NCBI GenBank assembly: GCA_036272935.1
Contig: DATAXP010000140.1
Span: 1-51,041 of the forward strand
From: DATAXP01 sp036272935
GTDB lineage: Bacteria; Planctomycetota; Planctomycetia; Pirellulales; PNKZ01
Direction of reading: 5' to 3'
DNA length: 51,041 nt
A program made the position numbers and the translations under genes. Below are positions 25,701-31,573 of this stretch, piece by piece. The first letter of the stretch is position 1, and every line of letters starts with the position of its first letter. The notes under the pieces were generated by a model. The model was not told the origin of the DNA, made no database searches, and saw only the letters and a list, made by a program, of their open reading frames with translations.

Positions 25701-26664
25701 TGAAGTTGTACTTGTCGCTGGCGCGCTTCAGCTCGGTTTGATGGCGATGCTTGATCTCGGCCGCTTCGCACTGCCAGCGGGCGGTGCCTTGTTCGACCCA
25801 GCGCGTGCGGGCTGCCTCGGTATCGAGCAACAACTGGCAAAGCGGATCGAACGAGCGATGCACGCGGTAGCTGGCTACTTGGTACACCCAGATCATGATC
25901 GCCCCGCCGATGACGATGCCGACGCCGATGCTGATCGGCACCCACTTCAGGTCCCATTGCATCGCCACGCCGGTCGGATAGACGGCCGCCATCCAGACCA
26001 GGAACAGGAACCAGAACGGAGTGCCGCTACCGAAGAATTTCGGCAGCTTCAGGTTCTTCAGCGCGACCAGCAAGGTTTCGGCGCGGGTCAGCCCATCGAG
26101 GAACAACTTGAGCGCCTCGGCCTCGCCGACTTCCGGTCCTAGTTCGACCGGCACCAGCTCGGGGGGGCGGTACATGCGGCAGGCGGCGAGAAAATCCTTC
26201 GCCTCGTTGGCGATCTGCTCGAGGCGCTCGGCCCGGGCGTTCACCTGCCGCTCGGCTTCGAGATATTCGCGGCGCGGCTTGTTCTTCGTGGCATCGAAGA
26301 CGGTTTGCGTTTCCCAACTCGCTTCCTCGAGCGCGCGCTTGGCGGCCACCTTCTCGCTTTTGAACCGCTGTTCGATGCGCGTCTTGAGCGTGTCGTATTC
26401 CTGCTGGGCGGTGCCGTGTTCGTGCTCGAAGCGCGTGGTCAGCTCCGCGAGCGTCTGCCGATAGTGGCGCTCGGCGTCGGCGCGCGCCGCCGTGAAACGC
26501 TGCTCGATCGACTGCCGGTTGTGCTCGGCGGCCTCGACGGCCGCCGCGTGACGGCTCTTGTAATTCGCCTCGGCGGCGGTGGCACGCTCGGCGCGCTGGC
26601 GGATGAGCTGCTCCAGGCGTTGGAGCACCGTGGTTTCGCGCTGGATGAGCCGAGGATCAGGCAT
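22723..26664 (-). CDS. FtsK/SpoIIIE-family ATPase, EccC/EssC-like core of a putative type VII secretion system
   Basis: A 1313-residue membrane ATPase. Residues 1-190 are a charged coiled coil. Two transmembrane helices lie near 215-265 (FWFLFLVWMAAVYPTGVAM and VPISIGVGIVIGGAIMIWVY). A second coiled coil spans about 300-420. Three ATPase-like modules follow. Module 1, near 480-700, has a degenerate P-loop (RTAGSGRARAVE, no Lys). Module 2, near 740-980, is intact: Walker A IAGKTGSGKSTLMHAL near 762, Walker B ILLIVDEFQEFF near 875, and the SpoIIIE-like HLGSQTLGGAYS. Module 3, from about 1050, has a degenerate loop (MLMIGQQPEAALS). Three tandem modules behind two helices match EccC/EssC rather than DNA-pumping FtsK, which has one motor and a gamma domain. 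The large coiled coils are not standard. It follows three small genes on the same strand. Confidence 0.8.
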   Translation of the reverse strand: MPDPRLIQRETTVLQRLEQLIRQRAERATAAEANYKSRHAAAVEAAEHNRQSIEQRFTAARADAERHYRQTLAELTTRFEHEHGTAQQEYDTLKTRIEQRFKSEKVAAKRALEEASWETQTVFDATKNKPRREYLEAERQVNARAERLEQIANEAKDFLAACRMYRPPELVPVELGPEVGEAEALKLFLDGLTRAETLLVALKNLKLPKFFGSGTPFWFLFLVWMAAVYPTGVAMQWDLKWVPISIGVGIVIGGAIMIWVYQVASYRVHRSFDPLCQLLLDTEAARTRWVEQGTARWQCEAAEIKHRHQTELKRASDKYNFTKRTSRERRDTEIAGLEAKYPSHLNQLRITFDEQKRSLDTLTRQKLAELNATHEAESRAEHERADREQADVDGQHRADRQTMDDCWQQGLEEVAAEVAAIEADTATQFPDWDSPAWDTWQPPLEVARAVRFGTIDVHLDQIPGSESLRTDGKGGPKIAYRLPALLDFPQHCSLVLRTAGSGRARAVEVLQAAMLRFLTAVPPGKLRFTIIDPVGLGQNFGGFMHLADYDELLVTHKIWTDPQQIEHRLADLTAHMANVIQKYLRNEYDTIEDYNRHAGEVAEPFRVLVVANFPFGFSDAALRHLMSIANTGARCGVYVLLSIDSKLPLPHGFRLADLEQNAARLVWREEGFVWKDPVYERFPLSLESPPSQERFSQVVHMVGRGAKDANRVEVPFEFIAPPDDEWWTGDTAKGIDVALGRAGATKRQFLRLGRGTAQHVLIAGKTGSGKSTLMHALITNLALVYSPEQVQVYLIDFKKGVEFKTYAEYQLPHARVIAIESEREFGLSVLQRLDAELKARGDLFRDLGVADVNGYRGTGAKAPMPRILLIVDEFQEFFVEDDKISQDVSLLLDRLVRQGRAFGIHVHLGSQTLGGAYSLPRTTLGQFAIRIALQCSEADANLILSEENSAARLLTRPGEAIYNDANGRSEGNNLFQVVWLTDQKHESYLRRVNELAQRRGIKVEGQIVFEGNIPADSEKNHLLAEVLSHAGSPSPAGLVAAQAWLGDAIAIKDPTAAVFRQQSGNNMLMIGQQPEAALSMMCIATVAIAAQQPSAKFYALDGQAPDSDLIGTLPRLARVLPQGLDLGAPRDTGRIIGELATELENRQASAAADAPAVYCFIYDLQRFRDLRKAEDDFSFSKGSDKPNPAKQLVNILREGPALGIHVIVWADTLNNVQRSFERATLREFELRVLFQMSVADSSTLIDSPAASRLGPNRAFLHSEEQGRLEKFRPYRLPDEAWLARVAEQLRTGAPAVALPAAETPLPGAVVHES

Positions 26665-26670
26665 GAGGGC

Positions 26671-26705
26671 GAAATGCGAAATGCGAAATGCGAAATGCGA
26701 AATGC
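26671..26705. repeat. Five perfect GAAATGC heptamers upstream of the FtsK-like gene
   Basis: GAAATGC is repeated five times without interruption from 26671 to 26705. On the coding (minus) strand this is GCATTTC, ending seven bases before the ATG at 26664, where a ribosome-binding site would normally lie. No Shine-Dalgarno sequence is visible in its place. Confidence 0.85.
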
Positions 26706-26751
26706 GGCGAACAACGAGCCGCGCGCGTCAGCAAGCGGATAGCACGCAAGG

Positions 26752-26979
26752 TCATTCGGTGCATTCCTCGTAGGCTCTGGCCATCACTTGCGACAGACGG
26801 TTCACCGCCTTCAGCACCGTGGTCACCTGCGGTGCGAGTGGGTCGAGATACTCCTTTTGTAACGCCTGGCTCACCGGATCGTCCCACATCGATTGCACGT
26901 CGTCCCAGCGCTCGAGCAGCCCTTTCATCGCGAAGTGCAGCGAGCTGGAGACAATGCTGAGATCGCCGGGACGGCTCAT
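26752..26979 (-). CDS. 75-residue helical-hairpin protein, possible second ESX-like partner
   Basis: A 75-residue protein whose ATG (26979-26977) overlaps the stop of the upstream coiled-coil gene (ATGA), so translation is probably coupled. Sequence pattern suggests two helices, residues 8-28 and 38-72, joined by a turn rich in Trp and Asp (W25-DD, W32-DD, then P). This is the general shape of WXG100/ESAT-6 proteins but shorter and with WDD in place of WxG. The tail YEECTE is acidic. There is no signal peptide or membrane segment. It sits directly before the FtsK-like ATPase, so it could be a substrate, a chaperone or a WXG100 partner; this is inference from position and shape. Confidence 0.6.
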   Translation of the reverse strand: MSRPGDLSIVSSSLHFAMKGLLERWDDVQSMWDDPVSQALQKEYLDPLAPQVTTVLKAVNRLSQVMARAYEECTE

Positions 26980-27054
26980 TGGGGTAGGGGCTGGGGATTG
27001 GGGGCTGGAGGCTGGGGTGGGCCATCGGCTCCCGGCGACTCGCCGGGGGCTAAA
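26976..27054. repeat. Dispersed repeats forming a gene end
   Basis: 27028-27054 is the TTAGCCCCCGGC-type hairpin (minus strand) seen also at 16320-16349. 26983-27019 is a GGGGATTGGGGGCTGG-type G-rich tract. Both lie within the last codons of the coiled-coil gene and run up to its stop. Confidence 0.6.
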
Positions 27055-27629
27055 CGGGCGCGTGCCTTCGACGGTTCGGGTTCATCGGCGGTGGTGCTGG
27101 GGGCGACGGCCAGAGGCGATTGTTCCGGGGCCGCCTGCTGCGGGGCGACTGTGCCCAGGTACGCTTCGAGGCTAGCCAGCTTGCGCTCGAGCATCGACAG
27201 GGCGCGCGGCAATGTGGAGTCGATCGTGCTCGCCAACTGCTGCGACGGCGGCCGGTACTCGGACACCTCGTGCTCGATGATATGCAGCCAGCGACGGACG
27301 TTTTCGAGTTTCTCTTCCGCATCAGCCAGGCGTTTCTTCGCCTTGGCCAGGGCCACTTTTTGATCGCTGCACGCGGGAGTTTCGCCGGCGGCGTTCTTAC
27401 TGAGCTGGCAACGATGCAGGTCGATCTTCGCTTCGTTCACGCGATCTTCGCGGCGGCGAATCTCCTCTTTCCAAAACTTGAACTGATCGTGCCCCAGCCA
27501 GTCGAGCGTGCGATTGATCTCGATATCGACCGCCGCCAGAGCGTGGTTGCCTTGCTCGCAGAACTTGGCCAGCGCCACGCGGAAGTCGCGGATCGCATCG
27601 ATCGAACGGACGTTGGCCGACTCGTGCAT
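26976..27629 (-). CDS. Coiled-coil protein of the putative type VII secretion operon
   Basis: A 217-residue cytoplasmic-looking protein. ATG 27629 has GGAGAG about eight bases ahead. Residues 1-165 are helical: FRVALAKFCEQGNHALAAVD, a stretch with Trp (LDWLGHDQFKFWKEE), a Lys/Glu/Ala heptad segment KVALAKAKKRLADAEEKLEN, and a further helix RALSMLERKLASLEAYLG near 155-172. This looks like a long antiparallel hairpin, similar in style to coiled-coil accessory or LXG-like proteins. After about residue 175 it becomes low-complexity (APQQAAPEQS), and the last ~25 residues, APGESPGAD then PPQPPAPNPQPLPQ, are encoded by intergenic-type repeat DNA. No family name is secure. Confidence 0.65.
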   Translation of the reverse strand: MHESANVRSIDAIRDFRVALAKFCEQGNHALAAVDIEINRTLDWLGHDQFKFWKEEIRRREDRVNEAKIDLHRCQLSKNAAGETPACSDQKVALAKAKKRLADAEEKLENVRRWLHIIEHEVSEYRPPSQQLASTIDSTLPRALSMLERKLASLEAYLGTVAPQQAAPEQSPLAVAPSTTADEPEPSKARARLAPGESPGADGPPQPPAPNPQPLPQ

Positions 27630-27726
27630 GACGACGACTCTCCGAGAAGCGAAACGCCGAAAACGCAAGCCAGTCTCTGCTGCGTCGGCTTCCTGCTTCT
27701 GCCTTCTCGTTTCTACCTTGCGCCGC

Positions 27727-27999
27727 TCACCGCTGGTGCAGATACTCTTCGATCCGTTCCGCCTTGCGCAGCAGGAACGGGATGTGTTGGCCCGAGGCTT
27801 CGAGAAACCGGCTGATGGCGGCCGAGGTTTGCTCGAATTCGGTCGCGAACTTTTCCTGTTCCTGATCGCGCCAGGTCTGCCCCAGCCCCAGCAACTGCGA
27901 GCGGAGCACGGCCATCTGGTTCTGCAGCTCCGAGCTGAACTGCTTCAGATTATGGGCGAACCGACGGATCTCACTCGGATCGACAATCGCCTGGGCCAT
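27727..27999 (-). CDS. WXG100-like protein (ESAT-6 family-like)
   Basis: A 90-residue all-helical protein without a signal peptide, the normal size for WXG100 substrates. Helix 1 is about residues 8-40 (SEIRRFAHNLKQFSSELQNQ). The turn is GQTWRDQEQEKF with W43-R-D45, where WxD replaces the classical WxG, a substitution also known in the family. Helix 2 runs 48-88. A final YxxxD/E signal is not present (ERIEEYLHQR). It is the first gene of a minus-strand group ending with the FtsK/EccC-like ATPase, the context expected for a type VII secretion substrate or co-secretion partner. About 100 bases separate it from the coiled-coil gene. Confidence 0.75.
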   Translation of the reverse strand: MAQAIVDPSEIRRFAHNLKQFSSELQNQMAVLRSQLLGLGQTWRDQEQEKFATEFEQTSAAISRFLEASGQHIPFLLRKAERIEEYLHQR

Positions 28000-28209
28000 G
28001 ACCGGGCTCCGCCGCGAAAGAGAAGAGGGTGAACGCAAACTTCCCGATATTCTCAGCTTACAACGCCCGGTAGGTGAAGTAAACGAGCGGCGCGCCAACC
28101 GCAGGAGAACTGCAAAGTCGCCAAGTTGCGCAACGATGGGTGCTGTCGAGCGAAGCGAGACGCACCAAATCTGCCGGTGCTGAAAAAGCCTGAGCGAACG
28201 GAATCTCGA

Positions 28210-28291
28210 GGCCAAAAAACTCGCCGAGTTTATTTTTTGGTTCCTGAGGGTCCCAGGGGGGTTAAGGCCAAAAAACGAAGCCCGTTTTCTG
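28210..28291. repeat. Dispersed GGCCAAAAAA repeat, copy 2 (reverse orientation)
   Basis: This is the inverted counterpart of 5044-5129, sharing the GGCCAAAAAACTC...GAG end, TTTATTTTTTGG, CCTGAGGG and the G-rich centre. The far end differs (CGGGCTTCGTTTTT instead of CCACCTTCGTTTCT on the matching strand). Confidence 0.75.
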
Positions 28292-28430
28292 CGATGCACC
28301 AAGGCTGGCCAGCGCTCGCACGCACGTCGAAGTGCTCAACGAACGGACCACTCTCGGCCGAGCACCCTAGCCGGCTGCGGAGCGTTGCTCAAGCGACAAA
28401 AGAGCCACCGCTGGCCGAGAACCCACTCAG

Positions 28431-28580
28431 AACCACAGATGACACGGATACTGAAGCGGCTCAATGCGTGCCCATCCGTCTCATCGGTGGTCCTCCTTTG
28501 CTTGGTGCTCTTGGTGCCTTCGTGGTTTCAACGATGCGCGGTCAGACGATGGACCACTAAGGCACGACGGACACGAAGGC
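28431..28580. repeat. Two tandem imperfect inverted repeats
   Basis: AACCACAGATGACACGGAT (28431-28449) pairs with ATCCGTCTCATCGGTGGT (28474-28491). GGTGCCTTCGTGGTT (28513-28527) pairs with ACCACTAAGGCACGACGG and ACACGAAGG (28552-28579) imperfectly. Sequences like these are scattered across many unrelated bacterial genomes. Confidence 0.55.
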
Positions 28581-28603
28581 CATGCGAGGCGTACTTCCCG
28601 TGC

Positions 28604-29416
28604 CTACCGCTGCCGCGGCTCGTAGTGGCTAAGCGCGTCGCCGAGGGTGCCGCAGTGGGTTTGCGACCAGCCGCCGTCGACGGGCAGCACGGCACCGGTG
28701 ATGAAGCTGCCCAGGTCGGAGGCGAGGAACAGGCAGGCGTTGGCAATGTCCGCGGGCAAGCCCATGCGGCCGAGCGGCACGCTGGCGATGACCGCTTGTC
28801 GCGCCTGCTCATTGGGAGCGAGCCGGGCCATTCCTTCGGTGCCGTCGATCGGGCCGGGCACAACTGAGTTGATGCGCACGCCGCTTGCGCCCCACTCCAT
28901 CGCCAGCGTGCGCGTGATCATGTCGACGCCCGCCTTGGCCGCGCACACGTGTACCTGGGCCTGGATCGGCAGGTAGGCCTGTGGAGCCGAGATGTTGATC
29001 ACGCACGCTCCTGGCTTGCGCAGCCGCGGGAATGACGCCTTCATGACGTGGAACGTGCCGCGCAGGTCGATATCGACCACCGAGCGAAAACCGTTCGGCG
29101 ACAGGTCACGCAACAGCGCCGGAAAGTTGCCTGCGGCGCCTGAAACGACCACGTCGAACTCGCCGAACTGCTGGTGCACGGTGGCGAGCCCCGCGTCGAC
29201 GGCCTCGAACTCGCGCACATCGGCCGTGAAGCCGAAGGCCTCGGTGCCGAGCTGCCGCAACGCGGCCACCGTATCATCGACCTTGACTTGCTTGCGGCTG
29301 GCCACGGCCACCTTCGCGCCGAGCGCTGCGAAGCGTTCCGCGATGCCGCGGCACACGCCGCTGGTGCCGCCGATGACGACGACTACCTTGCCGTTGAAGT
29401 CGAGCTGGATCGGCAT
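28604..29416 (-). CDS. SDR family oxidoreductase, 2,4-dienoyl-CoA-reductase-like
   Basis: A 270-residue short-chain dehydrogenase. The cofactor loop is VIGGTSGVCRGIAERF, where Cys replaces the last Gly of the usual GxxxGxG. The NNAG-like segment reads VVSGAAGNFPALL. The Tyr-xxx-Lys motif is replaced by QAQVHVCAAKAGVDMITRTL, close to the HAGxAKAGVDAMTRHL seen in peroxisomal-type 2,4-dienoyl-CoA reductases, followed by PGPIDGTEGMARL, which is also typical of them. These reduce polyunsaturated enoyl-CoA with NADPH during beta-oxidation. The lysine is kept. Substrate class is therefore a fair guess, not proven. It is a lone minus-strand gene. Confidence 0.8.
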   Translation of the reverse strand: MPIQLDFNGKVVVVIGGTSGVCRGIAERFAALGAKVAVASRKQVKVDDTVAALRQLGTEAFGFTADVREFEAVDAGLATVHQQFGEFDVVVSGAAGNFPALLRDLSPNGFRSVVDIDLRGTFHVMKASFPRLRKPGACVINISAPQAYLPIQAQVHVCAAKAGVDMITRTLAMEWGASGVRINSVVPGPIDGTEGMARLAPNEQARQAVIASVPLGRMGLPADIANACLFLASDLGSFITGAVLPVDGGWSQTHCGTLGDALSHYEPRQR

Positions 29417-29480
29417 GCGGCGATAACGGGCCTTCGATCGAACGAATCGGTCAGGTATTGGGAGTCGCGGTCATGGTAAC

Positions 29481-29513
29481 AAAAAAAGCCTGCCCGGATT
29501 GCTCCGGGCAGGC
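29481..29513 (-). terminator. Intrinsic terminator of the Cys-rich gene
   Basis: On the minus strand a ten-pair stem, GCCTGCCCGG with CCGGGCAGGC (29488-29497 and 29504-29513), with a six-base loop is followed directly by seven T residues (29487-29481). It starts about 30 bases after the stop of the Cys-rich gene. Confidence 0.9.
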
Positions 29514-29545
29514 CTTGAAGATCGCGAAACTAACTGACCGTCTAA

Positions 29546-30400
29546 CTAGTTGCGAACCACGGTGCGGCTGGCCTGGACCATGCCACGACGCGGCTTGTAC
29601 GAAGCCGACGGATCAGCCATCGGCGGCGGGGGCATCGGGGCGCCTTCACCAGCAGCGGCCGGAGCCGGGCTGGCAGGAGCGGCACCACAGCAACCACCAC
29701 ACTCGCCGCAACCACCGCAAGCGCTTTCGCATCCGCAGCCTTTGTGGCAGTGACCGAACAGCACGCCACCACCGCAAGCGTGCTTCTTGAACAGGCCGCC
29801 CAAGAGCGGCTTGCGGCACAGGCCACCGCTCATGCAGCCACCGCAACCGCTGTCGCAGCAGCTCGGAGCACAGCAGCTCGGAGCGGCTTCGCAGGTCGGA
29901 GCACAGCAGCTAGGAGCAGCAGCGCAGCTCGGGGCACAGCAGCTCGGGGCTTCGCAAGTCGGAGCGCAGCCACCGCATTCGCCACAACCGCCGCAGCCGC
30001 TGTCGCAGCAGCCGTGGTGGTGGTGGAACAGGCCACGCAGACCGGCAAACAGATCGATCCGGCGGCGGCAAGGATTGCAGCAGTCATCGGCAATCGTCGT
30101 CGCGCAGCCGTTGCAGCAAGCGGGCGCTTCGCAGGTCGGAGCGCAGCAGCTGGGAGCGGCGCAGCTCGGGGCAGCGCAGCAGCTCGGAGCGGCAGGGGCA
30201 CAGCAGGTCGGGGCAGCCGGAGCGCAGCAGGTCGGCGCGGCCGGGGCGCAGCAGCTCGGCTCAGCACAGCACGAAGGTTCGCAGCAACTGCCGCAGCAGC
30301 CACCACGTCCCAGCATCCGGTCGAGCAGCGTCGCGCCAAACGTCTGGCTACACAAGCCGGCGCTGACGACGAGTGCTCCAAAGAGCATGTTCCATTTCAT
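29546..30400 (-). CDS. Exported Cys-rich repeat protein
   Basis: A 284-residue protein. ATG 30400 has AAAGGAG upstream at suitable spacing. The signal peptide is MKWNMLFGALVVSAGLC then SQTFGA. I count 54 Cys in total, mostly in CC pairs within repeats such as PSCCAPxC, APTCCAPAAP and CGGCGECGGC, plus a HHHHGCC patch and several GxCH-like turns. Two conserved-looking blocks, RRRIDLFAGLRGLFHHHHG and KPLLGGLFKKHACGGG, break the repeats. The C-terminal 50 residues are Pro/Ala-rich, ending ASRTVVRN. Proteins of this kind are common in Pirellulales and are thought to be secreted and disulfide-linked or metal-binding, but no function is established. It is a single gene with its own strong terminator. 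Confidence 0.8.
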   Translation of the reverse strand: MKWNMLFGALVVSAGLCSQTFGATLLDRMLGRGGCCGSCCEPSCCAEPSCCAPAAPTCCAPAAPTCCAPAAPSCCAAPSCAAPSCCAPTCEAPACCNGCATTIADDCCNPCRRRIDLFAGLRGLFHHHHGCCDSGCGGCGECGGCAPTCEAPSCCAPSCAAAPSCCAPTCEAAPSCCAPSCCDSGCGGCMSGGLCRKPLLGGLFKKHACGGGVLFGHCHKGCGCESACGGCGECGGCCGAAPASPAPAAAGEGAPMPPPPMADPSASYKPRRGMVQASRTVVRN

Positions 30401-30952
30401 TGAGCAGCATCTCCTTTGCATGGAACCGGGGCTGTGCGTCGCCAAACTTCTACTGCTCGCGTGCTGTCGCGCCGTGCCGGCCGGTGGGTGACGATGGCAA
30501 AGCGTCCCGCGACTAGAGAGCCCGTAGCAGATTGATTTGGCTTACGTGATCGGGACCCCAAGTTCACAAGGGTCTGGCGCCAGGACCGTCGAGCTAGTCC
30601 ATAGCTCGATTAAACGTTTCGGGTGCCCCTGGCGTTGCGGGTTCCTCTTGGATTGTTCTTCCTCGCTGAGGACAGTTACCGTATCGGCATGCTTGCGCAG
30701 AAGCCTTGAGCGCTCAGAAGTAATTTTCGGTAAAGGTCTTAGGACTCCTACAGCGAAGACCTTGCCGGAGCCAAAGACTGGAAAAACTTTGCCGGTTGTG
30801 CCGGACGCCGCCGCGACGCAAATTGCGGGAAAGGCGAGCTCGTAACGCCAGTCCCAATTGATTTAGCCGCGTCGCTTGCCACGCGCGGGGCAAGCCCCGC
30901 GGCTAAATGGCACTGCTTTCCACAAACCAGCATCCGCCTTACACTAAGTGGC
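30401..30952. other. Intergenic region
   Basis: Only short frames with no recognisable content are present. The left end carries the ribosome-binding site and promoter for the Cys-rich gene, and the right end has a palindromic hairpin (30861-30908) before the cupin gene. The middle is slightly less GC-rich than its surroundings. Confidence 0.4.
30861..30908. repeat. ATTTAGCCGCG hairpin repeat
   Basis: The outer arms ATTTAGCCGCG and CGCGGCTAAAT are exact complements. Inside is a second palindrome, GCGGGGCAAGCCCCGC. It lies 45 bases before the cupin start and resembles the hairpin at 15781-15799. Confidence 0.7.
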
Positions 30953-31357
30953 ATGTCGACTGCCACGCGCGGCTACGAATTGGCCGACTTCAACACGATC
31001 GCCGGCGTGCCGTGTCCCTGTGGCAGCGCGCGGCGCGCCTTCGCCGAAGTGCTCGATTTTCCCGGGACCGTGCATCGGACCGACATCGCCGCCGACGCCA
31101 GGCTGCACTACCACCGCCGGCTCACCGAGACGTATTACTTCCTCGAGTCCGAACCGGGCGCGCAGATGCAGCTCGACGACGAGTTCATCGACGTGCGGCC
31201 GGGCATGTGCATCTTGATCCGCCCGGGCACCAGGCATCGGGCCATCGGGCGGATGCGTGTCATTATCTTTGTGCTGCCGAAATTCGATCCCGACGACGAG
31301 TGGTCGGACGACGGCACGCCAGCACCGCATGCTGATCCACCAGCCAGCATGCCGTAG
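30953..31357 (+). CDS. Cupin domain protein
   Basis: A 134-residue single-domain cupin. The metal-binding motif 1 is LHYHRRLTETYYFLE (two His and a Glu), and motif 2 is RPGMCILIRPGTRHRA, giving the third His. This fold holds a divalent metal in many dioxygenases, isomerases and sensor-like proteins. An N-terminal PCPCGSARRAF segment contains a CPC pair that could add a ligand or be incidental. Start ATG 30953 has no clear Shine-Dalgarno sequence. There is no operon partner; the next gene starts after about 200 bases. Exact reaction unknown. Confidence 0.8.
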   Translation: MSTATRGYELADFNTIAGVPCPCGSARRAFAEVLDFPGTVHRTDIAADARLHYHRRLTETYYFLESEPGAQMQLDDEFIDVRPGMCILIRPGTRHRAIGRMRVIIFVLPKFDPDDEWSDDGTPAPHADPPASMP

Positions 31358-31573
31358 CTAGCGGCGGCTTTTTCACGGTTGCTTGTCGGCAAGGACCGGA
31401 AAGTCTTCACAACCGGAAAAGCTTCTCAATCGCCCATCGTCGGAATGCCGATTATTCGGGGGGCGTATTTCTGCCCATCCAATGCGCGCAGTGACTGTGG
31501 TAGCCCCAGCGGATGCTGTCGCCGCCTGCTCTCTGACCCATCGGAACGCAGCAAATACGGATCTGGCAATATC

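Larger units (their letters stand above)
28000..28603. other. Repeat-filled intergenic region
   Basis: No gene is supported. It contains the stretch GTCGAGCGAAGCGAGACGCA (28144-28163), which resembles a widespread planctomycete intergenic repeat, then copy 2 of the GGCCAAAAAA repeat, then two tandem inverted repeats. The promoter for the WXG100-like operon should lie in its left part. Confidence 0.5.

Noticed and set aside
24340..26142. A 600-residue plus-strand frame
   Set aside because: It is the antisense shadow of the FtsK/SpoIIIE-like gene, with His/Arg/Leu-rich non-protein-like sequence.
22723..26664. Chromosome-partitioning FtsK as the identity of the large ATPase
   Set aside because: There is no four-helix N-domain, no winged-helix gamma domain, and there are three motor-like modules with WXG100-like neighbours.
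27727..28302. Longer reading of the WXG100-like gene starting at 28302
   Set aside because: The extension is encoded by the GGCCAAAAAA repeat and reads FFGLNPPGTLRNQKINSASF, a translation artefact of that repeat; ATG 27999 gives the normal WXG100 size.
29744..30491. Plus-strand Gln/Ala-rich frames
   Set aside because: They are generated by reading the Cys-rich repeats backwards; the minus-strand gene has a signal peptide, ribosome-binding site and terminator.
31379..31573. Longer N-terminus for the secretin
   Set aside because: It would place about 65 non-signal residues before a well-formed lipobox (LGAGC); GTG 31574 puts the lipobox Cys at residue 26.
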